Assembly: GCF_030272615.1 (NCBI RefSeq) | Contig: NC_081406.1 | Span: 263,592,624-263,656,623, forward strand | DNA from: Cryptomeria japonica | Taxonomy: Eukaryota > Streptophyta > Pinopsida > Cupressales > Cupressaceae | DNA length: 64,000 nt | Direction of reading: 5' to 3' | In this document: positions 32,866 to 43,657 of the stretch, one piece after another | Numbering within the stretch: position 1 is the first letter of the stretch | Layout: the number at the start of each line of letters is the position of its first letter | Made by a program: the position numbers and the translations under genes | Notes under the pieces: generated by a model | Told to the model about the DNA's origin: nothing | Database searches by the model: none | The model's input: the letters and a program-made list of their open reading frames with translations, nothing else

Positions 32866-34195
32866 TGTTGGACATTGTTGCTGCTAGGATATGTTGTTGT
32901 CATTGATGTCAACATATTCCTGTGATTTATTTCTCCGGTGATTGCAAATTTGTTTATTGGGATCTTGGTTTGTTGTATGGAGTATTTCTAGTATCATTAT
33001 ATTCTTTTGTATTGGTTTTGGTGATCCAGAAAGCTTAATTGATATCATATGATCCGATTTGTAGTTTTTTTTTTTTATCAATGCTTTGCAGAGTTCAATA
33101 TTTCCTCCAGTATATTCCAGTATGATCAGACCTTGAGCTAAGATTTTGGGAGATTTTTTGGGATAGTCTTGTGTATCTTCATTTTAGATGGTTCATGATT
33201 TGGTGCTCTGCAAGCTATCTTTCTTCGTGATAGTTGTTGTTGTTTGAGTATTCTCAAGTTTCAAATGTTGGTCGATGAAGATTTGATAAGTGGTGTTGGT
33301 ACAACTGTTACCGATGATCCTAATATGCTTGTTGGTTTTTCCTAAGTATGCCCTATTTTTTTTATGATCCTCATTAATTGTTGTGTGAGTTCTTGGTGAT
33401 TTTGCTGAACCGACGATGTTCTTCATGTTCTGCGGTTTTCCTAGTGGTGCAGCGTGTGGCGGTTGATCTTGGTGTGATTACCGGTGGTGATGAGAGTTTG
33501 GAAATTTGATTTAGGTCCATGTTATGTCATGCATATCACTATATTGGTCCGGTGGTCGATCTTTGTATCATGTGATGTAATTTTTTAATTGTGACTTGAC
33601 GGTTTAGCCAACCTTGTTGTCAAGGTTGATGAATTGTATAAATAGGTGATATGGTCATGTAATTTGGGTATCGAGGTTGTGTTTGCATTATCGAAGAGTG
33701 GTGTATGTGCGAACAAGTGATTCATCCTTTGGCATTGTGATTGAGCAGAGATTGGTGTTGCAAAGAAAACAATTGTGCTTAACCGAAACTATCATCAAGC
33801 ATTTGCAGATGCTATTATTGCAGTCCATTCCCTTCAGATTGTAGTTTGAATCTTGTTGTAAGTCAGTGAGACTTCCTTGAGGGTTGTAGCCTTCCGGGTT
33901 ATTATATTTGAGCAGTGAGCTCTAGGCAGTGTTCCTGAATGCTGGTGCATTCCCCATTGTAATATTTTCACATACTACTGTAGATTATCATCTTATTTTG
34001 GGTAGGTTCCCATTGTAGTTTTCCCTTAACGAGGTTTTCCACATCAAAATCTTGGTGTTGTGTGTTGTTCTATCAATTTGTTTATCTTTGTTGTTGCTAC
34101 AATTTATCCAATTTGTATTTGTGGTTGAGTTTGTAGATCTGGTAGAAAATTGATTCATCCCCCCTCTCAGTTTTCTCTCATTGTTGTTGCCAATG
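32866..34195 (+). repeat. 3' LTR of copia A
   Basis: 1330 bp. Aligns throughout with 8908-10230 but with many substitutions and small indels. The final CA is replaced by TG, so the end was set by alignment and the GGCCT duplication. Confidence 0.88.
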
Positions 34196-34200
34196 GGCCT

Positions 34201-34633
34201 ATTCCCACACATAAATTCAAGGATGAAATTGATTATATTGAGTTGTAGTTAGTGGAAATGGATAATAATTATAAAGTCTATGAAGATTCTTATGGCAAAG
34301 AAAGAGAGAAGACTTGAGAATCACATGATCAACTAGCCCTGAGAAGACGTCAAAGAGATGATTACATGAGGATGTTTGGAGAGCTGCGAGCTAACATGGA
34401 GCTAAAAAAAAATTCCTAGACAAGATTGTTGTCTGATGCATACATTGCTGAGAAAGATGGTAAAAACATAGATTCTTTTGATGATATATTGAACAAGTGT
34501 ATTGATTGTGAATGTCAGAGGAGGATTTTGGCTACTAGTACTCGTGCCTGAAATGCCTCAATGATTAAGTTGAAGAAATAGTTCAAAGATATTTGGCCGG
34601 GTAATTCTTAATGATTTTCTGTGTTATGATTCT
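34201..34633 (+). pseudogene. Element B second ORF, C-terminal part
   Basis: In frame with 8863-8907 once copia A and one target copy are removed: the join runs Arg-Trp-Ser-Ile-Pro-Thr-His-Lys. Readable parts are HKFKDEIDYIE, MDNNYKVYEDSYGKE, a helical RRRQRDDYMRMFGELRANMEL block and TRLLSDAYIAEKDGKN. Stops occur at likely Gln, Arg or Trp positions. It is the tail of the unknown protein at 7223-8902. Confidence 0.6.
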
Positions 34634-34737
34634 TTTGTTTGGCCTTTGTCTTTGATGGCAAAGGTAGAGAGGAATACTAAAAAATGTTTTATATCTTTTT
34701 TGGAGGAGAATACTAAAATGTGAAATATTGTTACAAT

Positions 34738-34818
34738 TAGGGGGAGTTATTATTCAAGAAAGGTCTATTGAGAGCGAAAACATTTCTTGTTGTTTGTCAT
34801 CAATGACAAGGGGGAGAT
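34738..34818 (+). other. Polypurine tracts of element B
   Basis: TTAGGGGGAGTTATTATTC near 34738 and GACAAGGGGGAGAT (34805-34818), the latter directly before the 3' LTR. Confidence 0.8.
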
Positions 34819-35583
34819 TGTTACAAATATATACTTTGTTGTCGTTGATGTCAAGCAGTGTGGTTCATATGGGTTCTCATTCAGACATCAACAGAGGTAG
34901 TTGTAGTGTTAAAGTATTTACAATTGTGCTTTTGGACTAGAGGTCACTATGGATTGGTGCTTTGGTTTGGACTTGGATAAGTTGCATTGACAGTTGATCC
35001 GATTAATATTTGTTTGAAATATGATATTTTTGTGGTTTGGGTGTTTCTTGTTTTGGTCTGGACTTTCACAATTGTGAAATGATATAATTGGTACATGTGT
35101 TTGGGCTATGATATCAGAGTTAGATGTAACATGTATTTTTGGTCTAGTGATGATGTGTGAAGTATTCTTTTGGTTTGGTGTTGCACGCTTGGTTTCAATT
35201 TTGGTCTGGATTATGATCCATGTGTTTCATATTTTGGTCTGGTTGTATAGTTTGCGTCGAAGATGTGCGTACGCATTACAATCTTTCTTTTCACCGACTT
35301 GGTGAGGATATTTTCATTCCAGTATATATGTGATGATTTTTTCAAAAAGAAGGGAGTGATATGTGTGCAAGAGTGTGGAATACAATAATGATTGAGAGTG
35401 TGACTTGATGTAAGGAAGACAATATGAGTGAAGTTGCTACATTAGAAGTACAAAGGTGACAGTCGATATACGAGTTGTTATTTGGAGGCTTGGTGGTCTG
35501 AATATTTCAGGAAGATCAAAGTTTGTGCTCTAACAGAAACTGTAATTAGCATTCTGAGATGCTTTTATTCATATGGTTCTTTT

Positions 35584-36770
35584 TGTTGGCAATATGTTGG
35601 ATTTGGTCAAGTATTGTCATTGATGTCAACACTGTATCCCGAATAGTCTTGTTGATCATCTTGGTTTTGGCTATGATTCTGGTCCGGTATGATCAGATCT
35701 TTGGAATCAATTTTGGATGCTTATTCAAGATGGTTATTTGTTTGCCATATTCTATTGGTTCATGTTTTTGTGCTCCGATAACTATTGCTTATGTTCCCAG
35801 TTGGTATTTCCTAGTATCGGTTAGCTTTACCGGTAAGTGACATTTGATGTTTTGGTCAGACGATTTTGGTCCGACTTATGGAATTGGTTTTTATCATTCT
35901 GAAGGTTCTTATTGATCATATTCTGAGTCTTTGGTGACTTTTCATTGACTGGCGTATTGTTATGGTGGTCCTATTTGGATCCGGTTAGACTTTTTGTGTT
36001 ACTTCACAAAGGGTTTCTATCGGTTGGTGAAGCATGTTGGATTTTGGTCTTGGTAGAATTTTTGATGGATGGAATTGTTTGGTTACTTGATTTAGGTCCA
36101 TGCTATGTAATGTAAATCATAATATTGGTTTGGTGATATTATGTAATGTAAATTTTGTTATTATGGGTTTATGGGTTTAGGGTTTAGCTGACCTTGTCAA
36201 TAAGGTTGATGATCTTTATTTATAGGTGACTTATTCATGTAATTTGTATATCAATGGATCGATGGGATCGATGGTTATGTCTGCATTATCAGAGGAAGGT
36301 TTATGTGTGAACAAGTGATATATCATTCGACGAAGGTTTTGTATTGTAGGGCAGACATTTGTGCTTAACCGGAACTGTATCAAGCATTAGGAGATGCTAC
36401 TTTCACAGTTCTTTCTTTTCGGATTGTAGTTTGATGTTTATGTAAGTCAGCGAGACTTGTTTTTGTGATGAGCAGTGAGCTCTAGGTAGTTGGACTGATT
36501 GCAAGTGCAATCCACATTTTAATTTCACATACTGCTGCAAAACTATTATCTGATTGTGGGTAGGATATCCCACTGTGGTTTTTCCCTTTATCAGGTTTTC
36601 CACATCAAAATATTGGTGTTGTGTGTATTGTGCTTTCATGTTCTATCCTTCATTGTGTTGGTTTCTTTGTGCTTCGGTTTATTGGTTTTGATATGCATTA
36701 GTTTTGATTTCTGATGGTAAACTAATTCACCCCCCTCTTAGTTTACTCCTGGTATCAGATCTATCTAACA
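35584..36770 (+). repeat. 5' LTR of copia C
   Basis: 1187 bp, TGTTGGCAATATG to CTATCTAACA. Carries TGTGGTTTTTCCC...GGTTTTCCACATC (about 36574-36608) and CACCCCCCTCTTAG near the end. Confidence 0.92.
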
Positions 36771-36786
36771 ATTGGTATCAGAGAAA
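36771..36786 (+). other. Primer binding site of copia C
   Basis: ATTGGTATCAGAGAAA directly after the LTR, one mismatch from the TTGGTATCAGAGC iMet-tRNA site. Confidence 0.88.
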
Positions 36787-36822
36787 TGTCCTCTCTGCAA
36801 AAGCTTAATCGCTTGAGGAGAT

Positions 36823-38306
36823 ATGATGGCAATTGCATCTATTTCTACATTCAATCCCTATTGGAAGGAGAGTCCCAAATTTGATGGTATAAATTATCAA
36901 ATATGGAAGGAGCGAATGAAGATTCATCTCAACTGTCTTGGAGCTGAAGTTTGGGAGATAGTGGAGAAAGGTATATACCTCATGATCCTAATTCTAGAAC
37001 ATCGACACCTACTGATGAACAGAAGAAAGCTGAGAATTATGTTAGAGAAAAATAAGCATTGTTAAGCGCCCTATCTGATGAAAAGCTATTGAATATCATA
37101 GAGTTGGAGAATGCAAAGTTGATTTGGATAAAGTTTGAAACTCTTTATGAAGGCGACGAGGCAGTGAAAATTGTGAAACTTGAAGGTTTCCGGGTAAGGT
37201 ATGAAAATTTGAAGATGGAAGAAGATGAGAAGATAAGTTCTTTCATGGATAGAGTAAATGCGATTGTTATGGGAATCAGATGCTACAGTGGATCAGTTAG
37301 TGAGGATGATATTGTGTCAAAGGTTCTGAGAGTTCTACCTCCGGCTTATAAGATGAAGGCTACTACAATCAATGAACTTCAAACAATGTCAAGTACCCCT
37401 GTTACCAGAGATACATTGCTTGGGAAATTGACAACTTTTGAGCTTGAAGAACTTGGAGATCAGAGTGCTACAAAAATAGAAACTGCATTTAAAGCATCTG
37501 CCTCTGATAAGAAAAAGATAGATTGGAAAGAGATGTATGGTAAATATTTGGAAGGCATTGAAAGAGAAGAGAGAGAACTTGAAGAGCTGGAAGCCCTGAT
37601 TGCTAGAAGAATTCCTAAAGGACCAGTTGCAAGTAAGTATGAAGGAAAAGTCTCTTTTAAATGTTTTTCATGCAATAGGATTGGTCATTTTGCTTCTAGA
37701 TGCCCTAAAAGAGCTTCTAGGAATCATGAAAGATTTGTGAAGAGTTATAAGCCTAATTCAGAATATCAGAACAAACCTAGATTTAGAAGGAATAAGGATA
37801 AATCATACTATTATGCTGGTGATGATGATTTTGGTATTACTGATGATGATGATGATGAATCAATGAGTGGATTCGGTAATGGAGCTTCCTCTGGTAAGGA
37901 CTGGGTTTTTATTGCTATCAAGGATGATTCTCTGGAACCTATCATTGAAGCAACTCATACTGAAGAGAAGGCTTTAGCTGCTAAAATTGAAGAAAAAGAT
38001 GAATGGGTTATAGACAGTGGATGCTCACATCACATGATTGGTTACAAGAGAAAATTTCTATCACTACAAGAATTTGATGGCGGATTAGTCAGATTTGGAG
38101 ACAACAAGGCATGTAGGATCAAAGGCAAGAGAACAATATCGTTGGATGGTAAGACTAATACCGATAATGTTTATTATGTTGAAGGCTTAAAGCATAATCT
38201 TTTAAGTGTAGGTCAGATGGTGGATATAGGATTTCATTTGCAATTCAAGGATGGGAAATATAAGATCATCAATAGATTTGGATTTGAAATTTCTTCTGGA
38301 ATCTAG
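36823..38306 (+). pseudogene. Copia C gag and protease
   Basis: ATG 36823 begins gag (FDGINYQIWKERMKIHLNCL). A one-base loss near 36975 and a TAA (likely former Gln) near 37055 break it; it is then open 37059-38306. CCHC knuckle CFSCNRIGHFASRC at 37660-37701 is intact. An acidic Asp-run linker follows, then protease WVIDSGCSHHMIG near 38007. Gag assembles the particle and protease matures it. The frame ends at TAG 38304. Confidence 0.9.
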
Positions 38307-39500
38307 ACCAATGGAAAAATCTTTAATTTGACTTTGGTGAGAAATCTTGCTTGATTGCTCAAATTGATGAAAGTTGGTTATGGCATAAGAGGATCTGTCA
38401 TATAAATTTTGATTGTATAATAAAGATCAGTTCAACACAGGCTGCCAGATATTTGCCCAAGATTGTCAAACCTCATAATCCGGTATGTAGAGAATGTCAA
38501 ATGGGTAAGCAAGTCTGAACTTCTTTTAGAATCATACATGATAAATCTAATGAGATTCTTGATCTTATTCATACTGATCTGTGTGGATCGACAAGGACTA
38601 ATTTTTTTTCAAGGTGATAGATACTTTATGTTACTTATTGATGATTATTATAGAATGATGTGGTTAGCATTTTTTAAATAAAAATTTGAAGCTTTTGAGA
38701 AATTCAAAATCTTTAAAGCTATGGTTAAGACTGAGACATGACTGAAGATAAAGTGTTTGAGATCAAATCAAGGCGGCGAGTTTACATTCGGTGAATTCAA
38801 CAACTTTTGTGAGAAGAGTAGAATCAGAAGACAACTTTATGCATCTAGAACTCCACAGAAGAATGGATTGGTGGAAAGGAAAAACAGAACCATATTGGAT
38901 GCGGCAAGAACTACGATGACAAAAGCTAGATTGCCAAATATCTATTTGAGGGAAGTTGTCAATACAGTTGTATACACTTTCAATAGAGTACACATAAAAG
39001 GTGATATTGGTAAGACTCCTTATGAATTATGGTTTGGTCATACTCCTACTGTCAGATATTTTAGAATTTTTGGAAGTAAATGTTACATTAGAAGAGATGA
39101 TGCATCGAGAAAATTTGATCCTGGAAGTGATGAAGGAATATTTTTGGGTTAATCTACTAAGAGAAAATCATATAGATGTTATAACAAAAGATTGAATATG
39201 ATAACATGGAGCATAAATGTCAAGGTGGATGAACAAGGCAGTAATCAGATTAGATCATATGACTATAATCCAGAAGATGAATTTATTAGACCTGAACTGG
39301 TAATGCAAGAAGCTGCTTAGAACTGTGAACCAGTGGCTTTAGTAACATCAAAAAATTCAATAGCGGCAGAGGAACAACATAAAGAGAGTAAATCAAGAAA
39401 ATTCAAAGACTACCAAGTATGTGAAGCTAAATCATTATGAAGATCATATCATTGGAGATAAAAGAAAAGGTGTGATGACTAGGAGAAGGCTAGCTATTGA
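38307..39500 (+). pseudogene. Copia C integrase
   Basis: The HHCC region (38370-38530) is scrambled by shifts, though the spacing of His and Cys can still be followed. The catalytic core survives better: LRSNQGGEFTFGEFNNFC (first part near 38757), TPQKNGLVERKNRTILDAAR with the catalytic Glu, and the C-terminal TPYELWFGHTPTVRYFRIFGSK near 39010-39090, then a stop near 39150. The linker to RT (39151-39540) carries several stops. Confidence 0.85.
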
Positions 39501-39521
39501 AGAGGTGTGTTTGATTTCTCA

Positions 39522-41058
39522 AATTTAACGATAATAATTTATTGAAGCAAGTAAAGATGAAAATTGGATAAAAGCAATGGAAGAAGAATTAGATCAGATA
39601 GAAAAGAATAAGACATGGGAACTAGTTCCTAGACCTAAAGACAATAATATTATTGGAACTAAATGGGTTTTTAGGAATAAATTGAATGAGGAAGGTCAAA
39701 TTGTGAGGAACAAGGCTAGATTGGTTTGAAAAGGTTATTCACAGGAAGAAGGAGTTGATTATGGTGAGACTTATGCCCCGGTTGCAAGAATTGAAGCGGT
39801 AAGACTTTTTCTTGCTTATATCTCATACAAGAATTATAAAGTATATCAGATGGATTTCAAATGTGCATTTTTGAATGGAGATCTTGAAGAGGAAGACTAT
39901 ATTGAGCAACCTGATGGATTTTATTTATCAGAAGACAAGGGCATGGTTTGCAGATTGAAGAAAGCTTTATATGGATTCAAACAAGCCCCTAGAGCATCGT
40001 ATGCTAGATTGGATAAGTATCTTTCAAAGCTTGGTTTTAGAAAAGGTAATGTTGATAGTAACCTATATTATGAAATTGAGCATGATGACATACTGATCAT
40101 TGAAGTCTTTGTGGATGATATCATTTTTGGAGGAGAAGATAGTCTATGCATGAAATTTGCTAATGATATGAATAATGAATTTGAAATGTCTATGATTGCT
40201 GAGATGAAATTTTTCTTAGGTTTGCAGATTACTCAGACTGATAAAGGTATTTTCATTTGTCAAACTATGTATGTGAAGGAGTTACTTAAGGAATTTGGAC
40301 TTGAGAATTCCAAACCTATCGGTACTCCTATGATAATCAGTTGCAAATTGTCAAAGGACGATGAATCTCGTAAAGTGAACCCAAGTAGATACAAATCAAT
40401 GATTGGTGGATTGTTGTACTTAACTCAGACTATAACTGAAATTATGAATGTTGTTTGTATTGCTTCTAGATTTCAATCAGATCCTAGAGAAACTCATGAT
40501 ATTGTTGTCAAGAGGATATTCAGGTATTTGACAGGTACAAGAGACCTTGGGTTATGGTATCCAACGAATGACGACTTCAGATTATGTGCCTATACAGATT
40601 CTGATTGGGCAGGAGATGTGGATGACATGAAGAGAACTACTAGTGGTGCATTCTTTCTTGGGAAGAAGTTGGTTTCATGGCTTAGCAAGAAACAATCATG
40701 TACTTCATTATCTACTGATGAAGTAGAATATGTAGTTGCTGCTACTAACTATACTTAGATTTTATAGATGAAACAAATGTTAAAATATATAAGGGTAAGT
40801 TATGATTAGCCTATTGTTATTGAATGTGATAATACTGCTACTGTTGATATACCAAAGAATCCGGTATTTCATTCCAAATGAAAACACATTTCTATAAGGT
40901 ATAATTTCTTGAAGGAAAAGGTTGAAGAAAAGGAAGTCATATTGGTTTATGTGCCTACTAAGGAACACATTGTAGATATTCTAACTAAACCATTGCCTAA
41001 AGATACTTTTGATTATCTCAGAGATTAGTTGGGGGTTACCAACCCTCCGGAAGAGACT
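39522..41058 (+). pseudogene. Copia C reverse transcriptase and RNase H
   Basis: From WIKAMEEELDQIEKNKTWEL. A TGA at 39727 stands where Cys (LVCKGYS) is expected. Open 39850-40758: [36 protein letters not shown], catalytic FVDDIIFGGED (about 40105), LGLQITQTDKGIF, then RNase H DSDWAGDVDDMKRTTSG and LSTDEVEYVVAAT. Three or more stops follow (40756-41030). The domain order integrase-RT-RNase H is that of Ty1/copia. Confidence 0.92.
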
Positions 41059-41205
41059 TAGAGATGCATGAATGCATCAATCCGGTAAGCCTATCAGATA
41101 TTTTATTTGATTTGGGTTGATGATATGATTCTACTACTCACGGGGAGTAGTCAGCTGTTTGGTTCAGTTTTTTTGGTGTGGTATCCATCCTTTGTCATTG
41201 ATGTC

Positions 41206-41326
41206 AAAGGGGGAGAGATGGTATTCATGTGAAAATTAGTCATATCTTTGAGGGATATTATTGGCATTCCTTGGCACTTGGATGTTTTTCACATTCAGTG
41301 TTGCCATCAATGCCAAAGGGGGAGAT
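41206..41326 (+). other. Polypurine tracts of copia C (two copies)
   Basis: AAAGGGGGAG at 41206-41215 and AAAGGGGGAGAT at 41315-41326; the second abuts the 3' LTR. Confidence 0.85.
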
Positions 41327-42533
41327 TGTTGGCAATATACTGAATTTGGTTAAGTGTTGTCATTTATGTCAACATTGTATCCCGGTTGTAGGCTATCTCG
41401 GTTAGTCTTGTTGATTATCTTGGTTTTGGCTATGATTATGATTCGGTATGATCAGATCTCTGAAATCAGTTTTGGATGCTTATTCTGGATGGTTATTTGT
41501 TTTCCATATTCTATTGGTTCACGTTTTGGTGCTCTGATAACTATCGCTTATGTTCCCGATTGGTATTTCCTAGTATCGGTTAGCTTTATCGATAAGTGAT
41601 ATTTGATGTTTTGGTTAGACGATTTTGGTCCGTCTTATGGAATCGGTTTTTACCATGCTGAAGGTGCTTTTTGATCATATTCTGAGTGTTTGGTGACTTT
41701 AGACTGGCTGGCATGTTGTTATGGTGGTCCTATTTGGATCTGGTTAGACTTTCGGTGTTACTTCACTAAGGGTTTCTACTAGTTGGTGAAGCGTGTTGGA
41801 TTTTGGTCTTGGCGGAATTTACGACGGATGGAATTGTTTGGTTACTTGATTTAGGTCCATGATATGTAATGTAAATCATAATATTGGTTCAGTGATACCG
41901 TGTAATGTAATTTTTGTTATTATGGGTTTATGGGTTTAGGGTTTAGCCAACCTTGTCAATAAGGTTGATGATCTATATTTATAGGTTACTTATTCATGTA
42001 ATTTGTATATCAATGGATCGATGGGATCGATGGTTATATTTGCATTATCAGAGGAAGGTTTATGTGCGAATGATTGATATATCATTCAGCAAAGGTTTTT
42101 GTATTGTATGGTAAACATCTGTGCTTAATCAGAACTGTATCAAGCATTAGGAGATGCTACTTTCACAGTTCATTCTTTCCGGATTGTAGTTTGATGTTTA
42201 TGTAAGTCAGTGAGACTTCTTTTTGTGATGAGCAGTGAGCTCTAGGTGGTTGGTTTGATTGCAAATGAAATCCCCATTGTAATTTCACATACTGTTGCAG
42301 AAGTATTATCTGATTGTGGGTAGGGTTTCCCACCGCAGTTTTTCCTTTATTGGGTTTTCCACGTCCAAATATTGGTGTTGTATGTATTGTGCTTTCAAGT
42401 TCTATCCTTCATTGTGTTGGTTTCTTTGTGCTCCGGTTTATTGATTTTGATATGCATTAGTTCTGATTTCTTATGGTAAACTGATTCACCCCCCCCCCCC
42501 TCAGTTTACTCCCAGTATCAAATTCGTCTAACA
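41327..42533 (+). repeat. 3' LTR of copia C
   Basis: 1207 bp, TGTTGGCAATATAC to TCGTCTAACA, with a 12-base C-run at about 42489-42500. Followed by CTTTT. Confidence 0.92.
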
Positions 42534-42906
42534 CTTTTTTAGTAAGATGTAGTTCTATATCTTGCCCCGTTGTAGTTAGCATTAGTGTGCAAGTCTTTTT
42601 GTTGTATCTTGCCCCAAGAAAACTTAGCCTTGGTTTGCAAGTCCAAAGCAGTTAGCTCCCTTTTTGCAAAACATTTCTATATAGTGGATCATTTCTGTGA
42701 GTTGGTGCTCATCGTTGTTTTTCCCAGTTTGGGTTTTAAACATATAAATCTATTGGTCTTCATGCGTTATTTGATGATGTCTTCATTTAATGTTGTTTGA
42801 AGTGAATACTTGGATAAATCTGTTAGATGCAAGATTGAAGTCTAGAATTTTCATTAATGTTGATTCACCCCCCCCTCTCAACATTTGATGTGTGTTCATC
42901 AGACAC

Positions 42907-43657
42907 ATCTAACCAAAGCATTGGGCTTGAACAAAATGCGGAGATGGAGATGGAAGCAAGCATCGACAAGGAATATAATAATTTGTTCCGGGATAAATTT
43001 GATCCAATGGTTGAAGCATTTGACATGATTAGGCATTTTTAGGATATGGAGGAGCCCATTTCCTTTTCAAATCTCATAGTTGAAGAATTAATGGGGATCA
43101 AAGGGCCCCAAGGTGTTGAATCTCCCTTTTAGCGAGAAAAGATAGAATTCTTGAACTAGAAGGACAAGATGAAGGACTCAATCGTGGAGGAAATAAACCT
43201 ATCAAAAGCATAAGAAGGGATAGGACAGGAAGATAAGAAAATGACTTCATCTAAGAAAGGAGAAGGGGATATCAACGAAGAACAACCAGCAACACCTATA
43301 AGAAACATGGAGAACTCCTATGACGGGGTAATAGACAACCACCTAGATTCACAGGGACAAAATGAAGATCTAAATCTATAGAAAATAGGAATGGTAAATG
43401 GGGATTAACCTAATGTAGAGAACACATGGAATGCAGAAGGGGACTCAGAAATTTATAGTAGCTATGAGGATGACAGATCAGGGTTGCTAGAAGAATGAAG
43501 TTTAGAAAAATTGGACTCCAAATTAAAACAAACTTCTCTGTGAAGAAAAGAAGACTAGGGGGAGGAAATATAATAAAGTTAAATTAGTAGTGGTAGGCAG
43601 AGCCAAGGGACAAAGGAAATTGAGAAGCGGGAGGGAAATCATCCCTCCTGAGGAGGC
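42907..43657 (+). pseudogene. LINE E ORF1, C-terminal part
   Basis: Resumes LINE sequence directly after the GACAC copy. A polar, acidic Glu/Asp/Lys-rich region with many stops (readable block MEASIDKEYNNLFRDKFDPM). The C-terminal half of plant LINE ORF1 is usually like this. It ends just before the ORF2 start. Confidence 0.55.

Larger units (their letters stand above)
8908..34195 (+). mobile_element. Copia element A (split by U and T)
   Basis: LTRs 8908-10230 and 32866-34195, ends TGTTGG and CCAACA (the last two bases of the 3' copy changed to TG). A flanking 5-bp duplication GGTCT (8903-8907) / GGCCT (34196-34200) has one transition. Interior: iMet-tRNA primer site, gag, protease, RT and RNase H; integrase is missing. 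U inserted into gag at 10623/10624. Without U and T the element is about 5.8 kb. The LTRs differ at many positions by eye, so A is clearly older than T. Confidence 0.9.
35584..42533 (+). mobile_element. Copia element C, complete but mutated
   Basis: 6950 bp inserted in the 3' LTR of B, with a perfect duplication CTTTT (35579-35583, 42534-42538). LTRs 35584-36770 and 41327-42533. All copia domains are recognisable in order: gag, protease, integrase, RT, RNase H. Stops and frameshifts in every domain prevent function. The LTR copies differ at many positions by eye, so this is an old copy, of a different family from A and F. Confidence 0.93.
3517..42901 (+). mobile_element. Copia-like LTR element B (non-autonomous, no pol)
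   Basis: LTRs start TGTTACAAATATAT at 3517 and 34819. The ends lie at 5883 (TTCATTA) and 42901 (TTCATCA). A perfect 5-bp duplication GACAC flanks it (3512-3516, 42902-42906). It holds a degenerate tRNA-Met primer site, a gag-like frame with four zinc knuckles, a second long frame that is not pol, and a polypurine tract. Three later insertions interrupt it: D in the 5' LTR, A in the second frame, C in the 3' LTR. The LTR copies are visibly much more diverged than those of T, so B is old. The lack of protease, integrase and RT makes it a large non-autonomous derivative. Confidence 0.88.
34819..42901 (+). repeat. 3' LTR of element B (split by copia C)
   Basis: LTR sequence is 34819-35583 and 42539-42901, with C and one CTTTT copy between. 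It is followed by GACAC, the target copy of B in LINE E. Includes CACCCCCCCCTCTCAACATT at the end. Confidence 0.87.
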
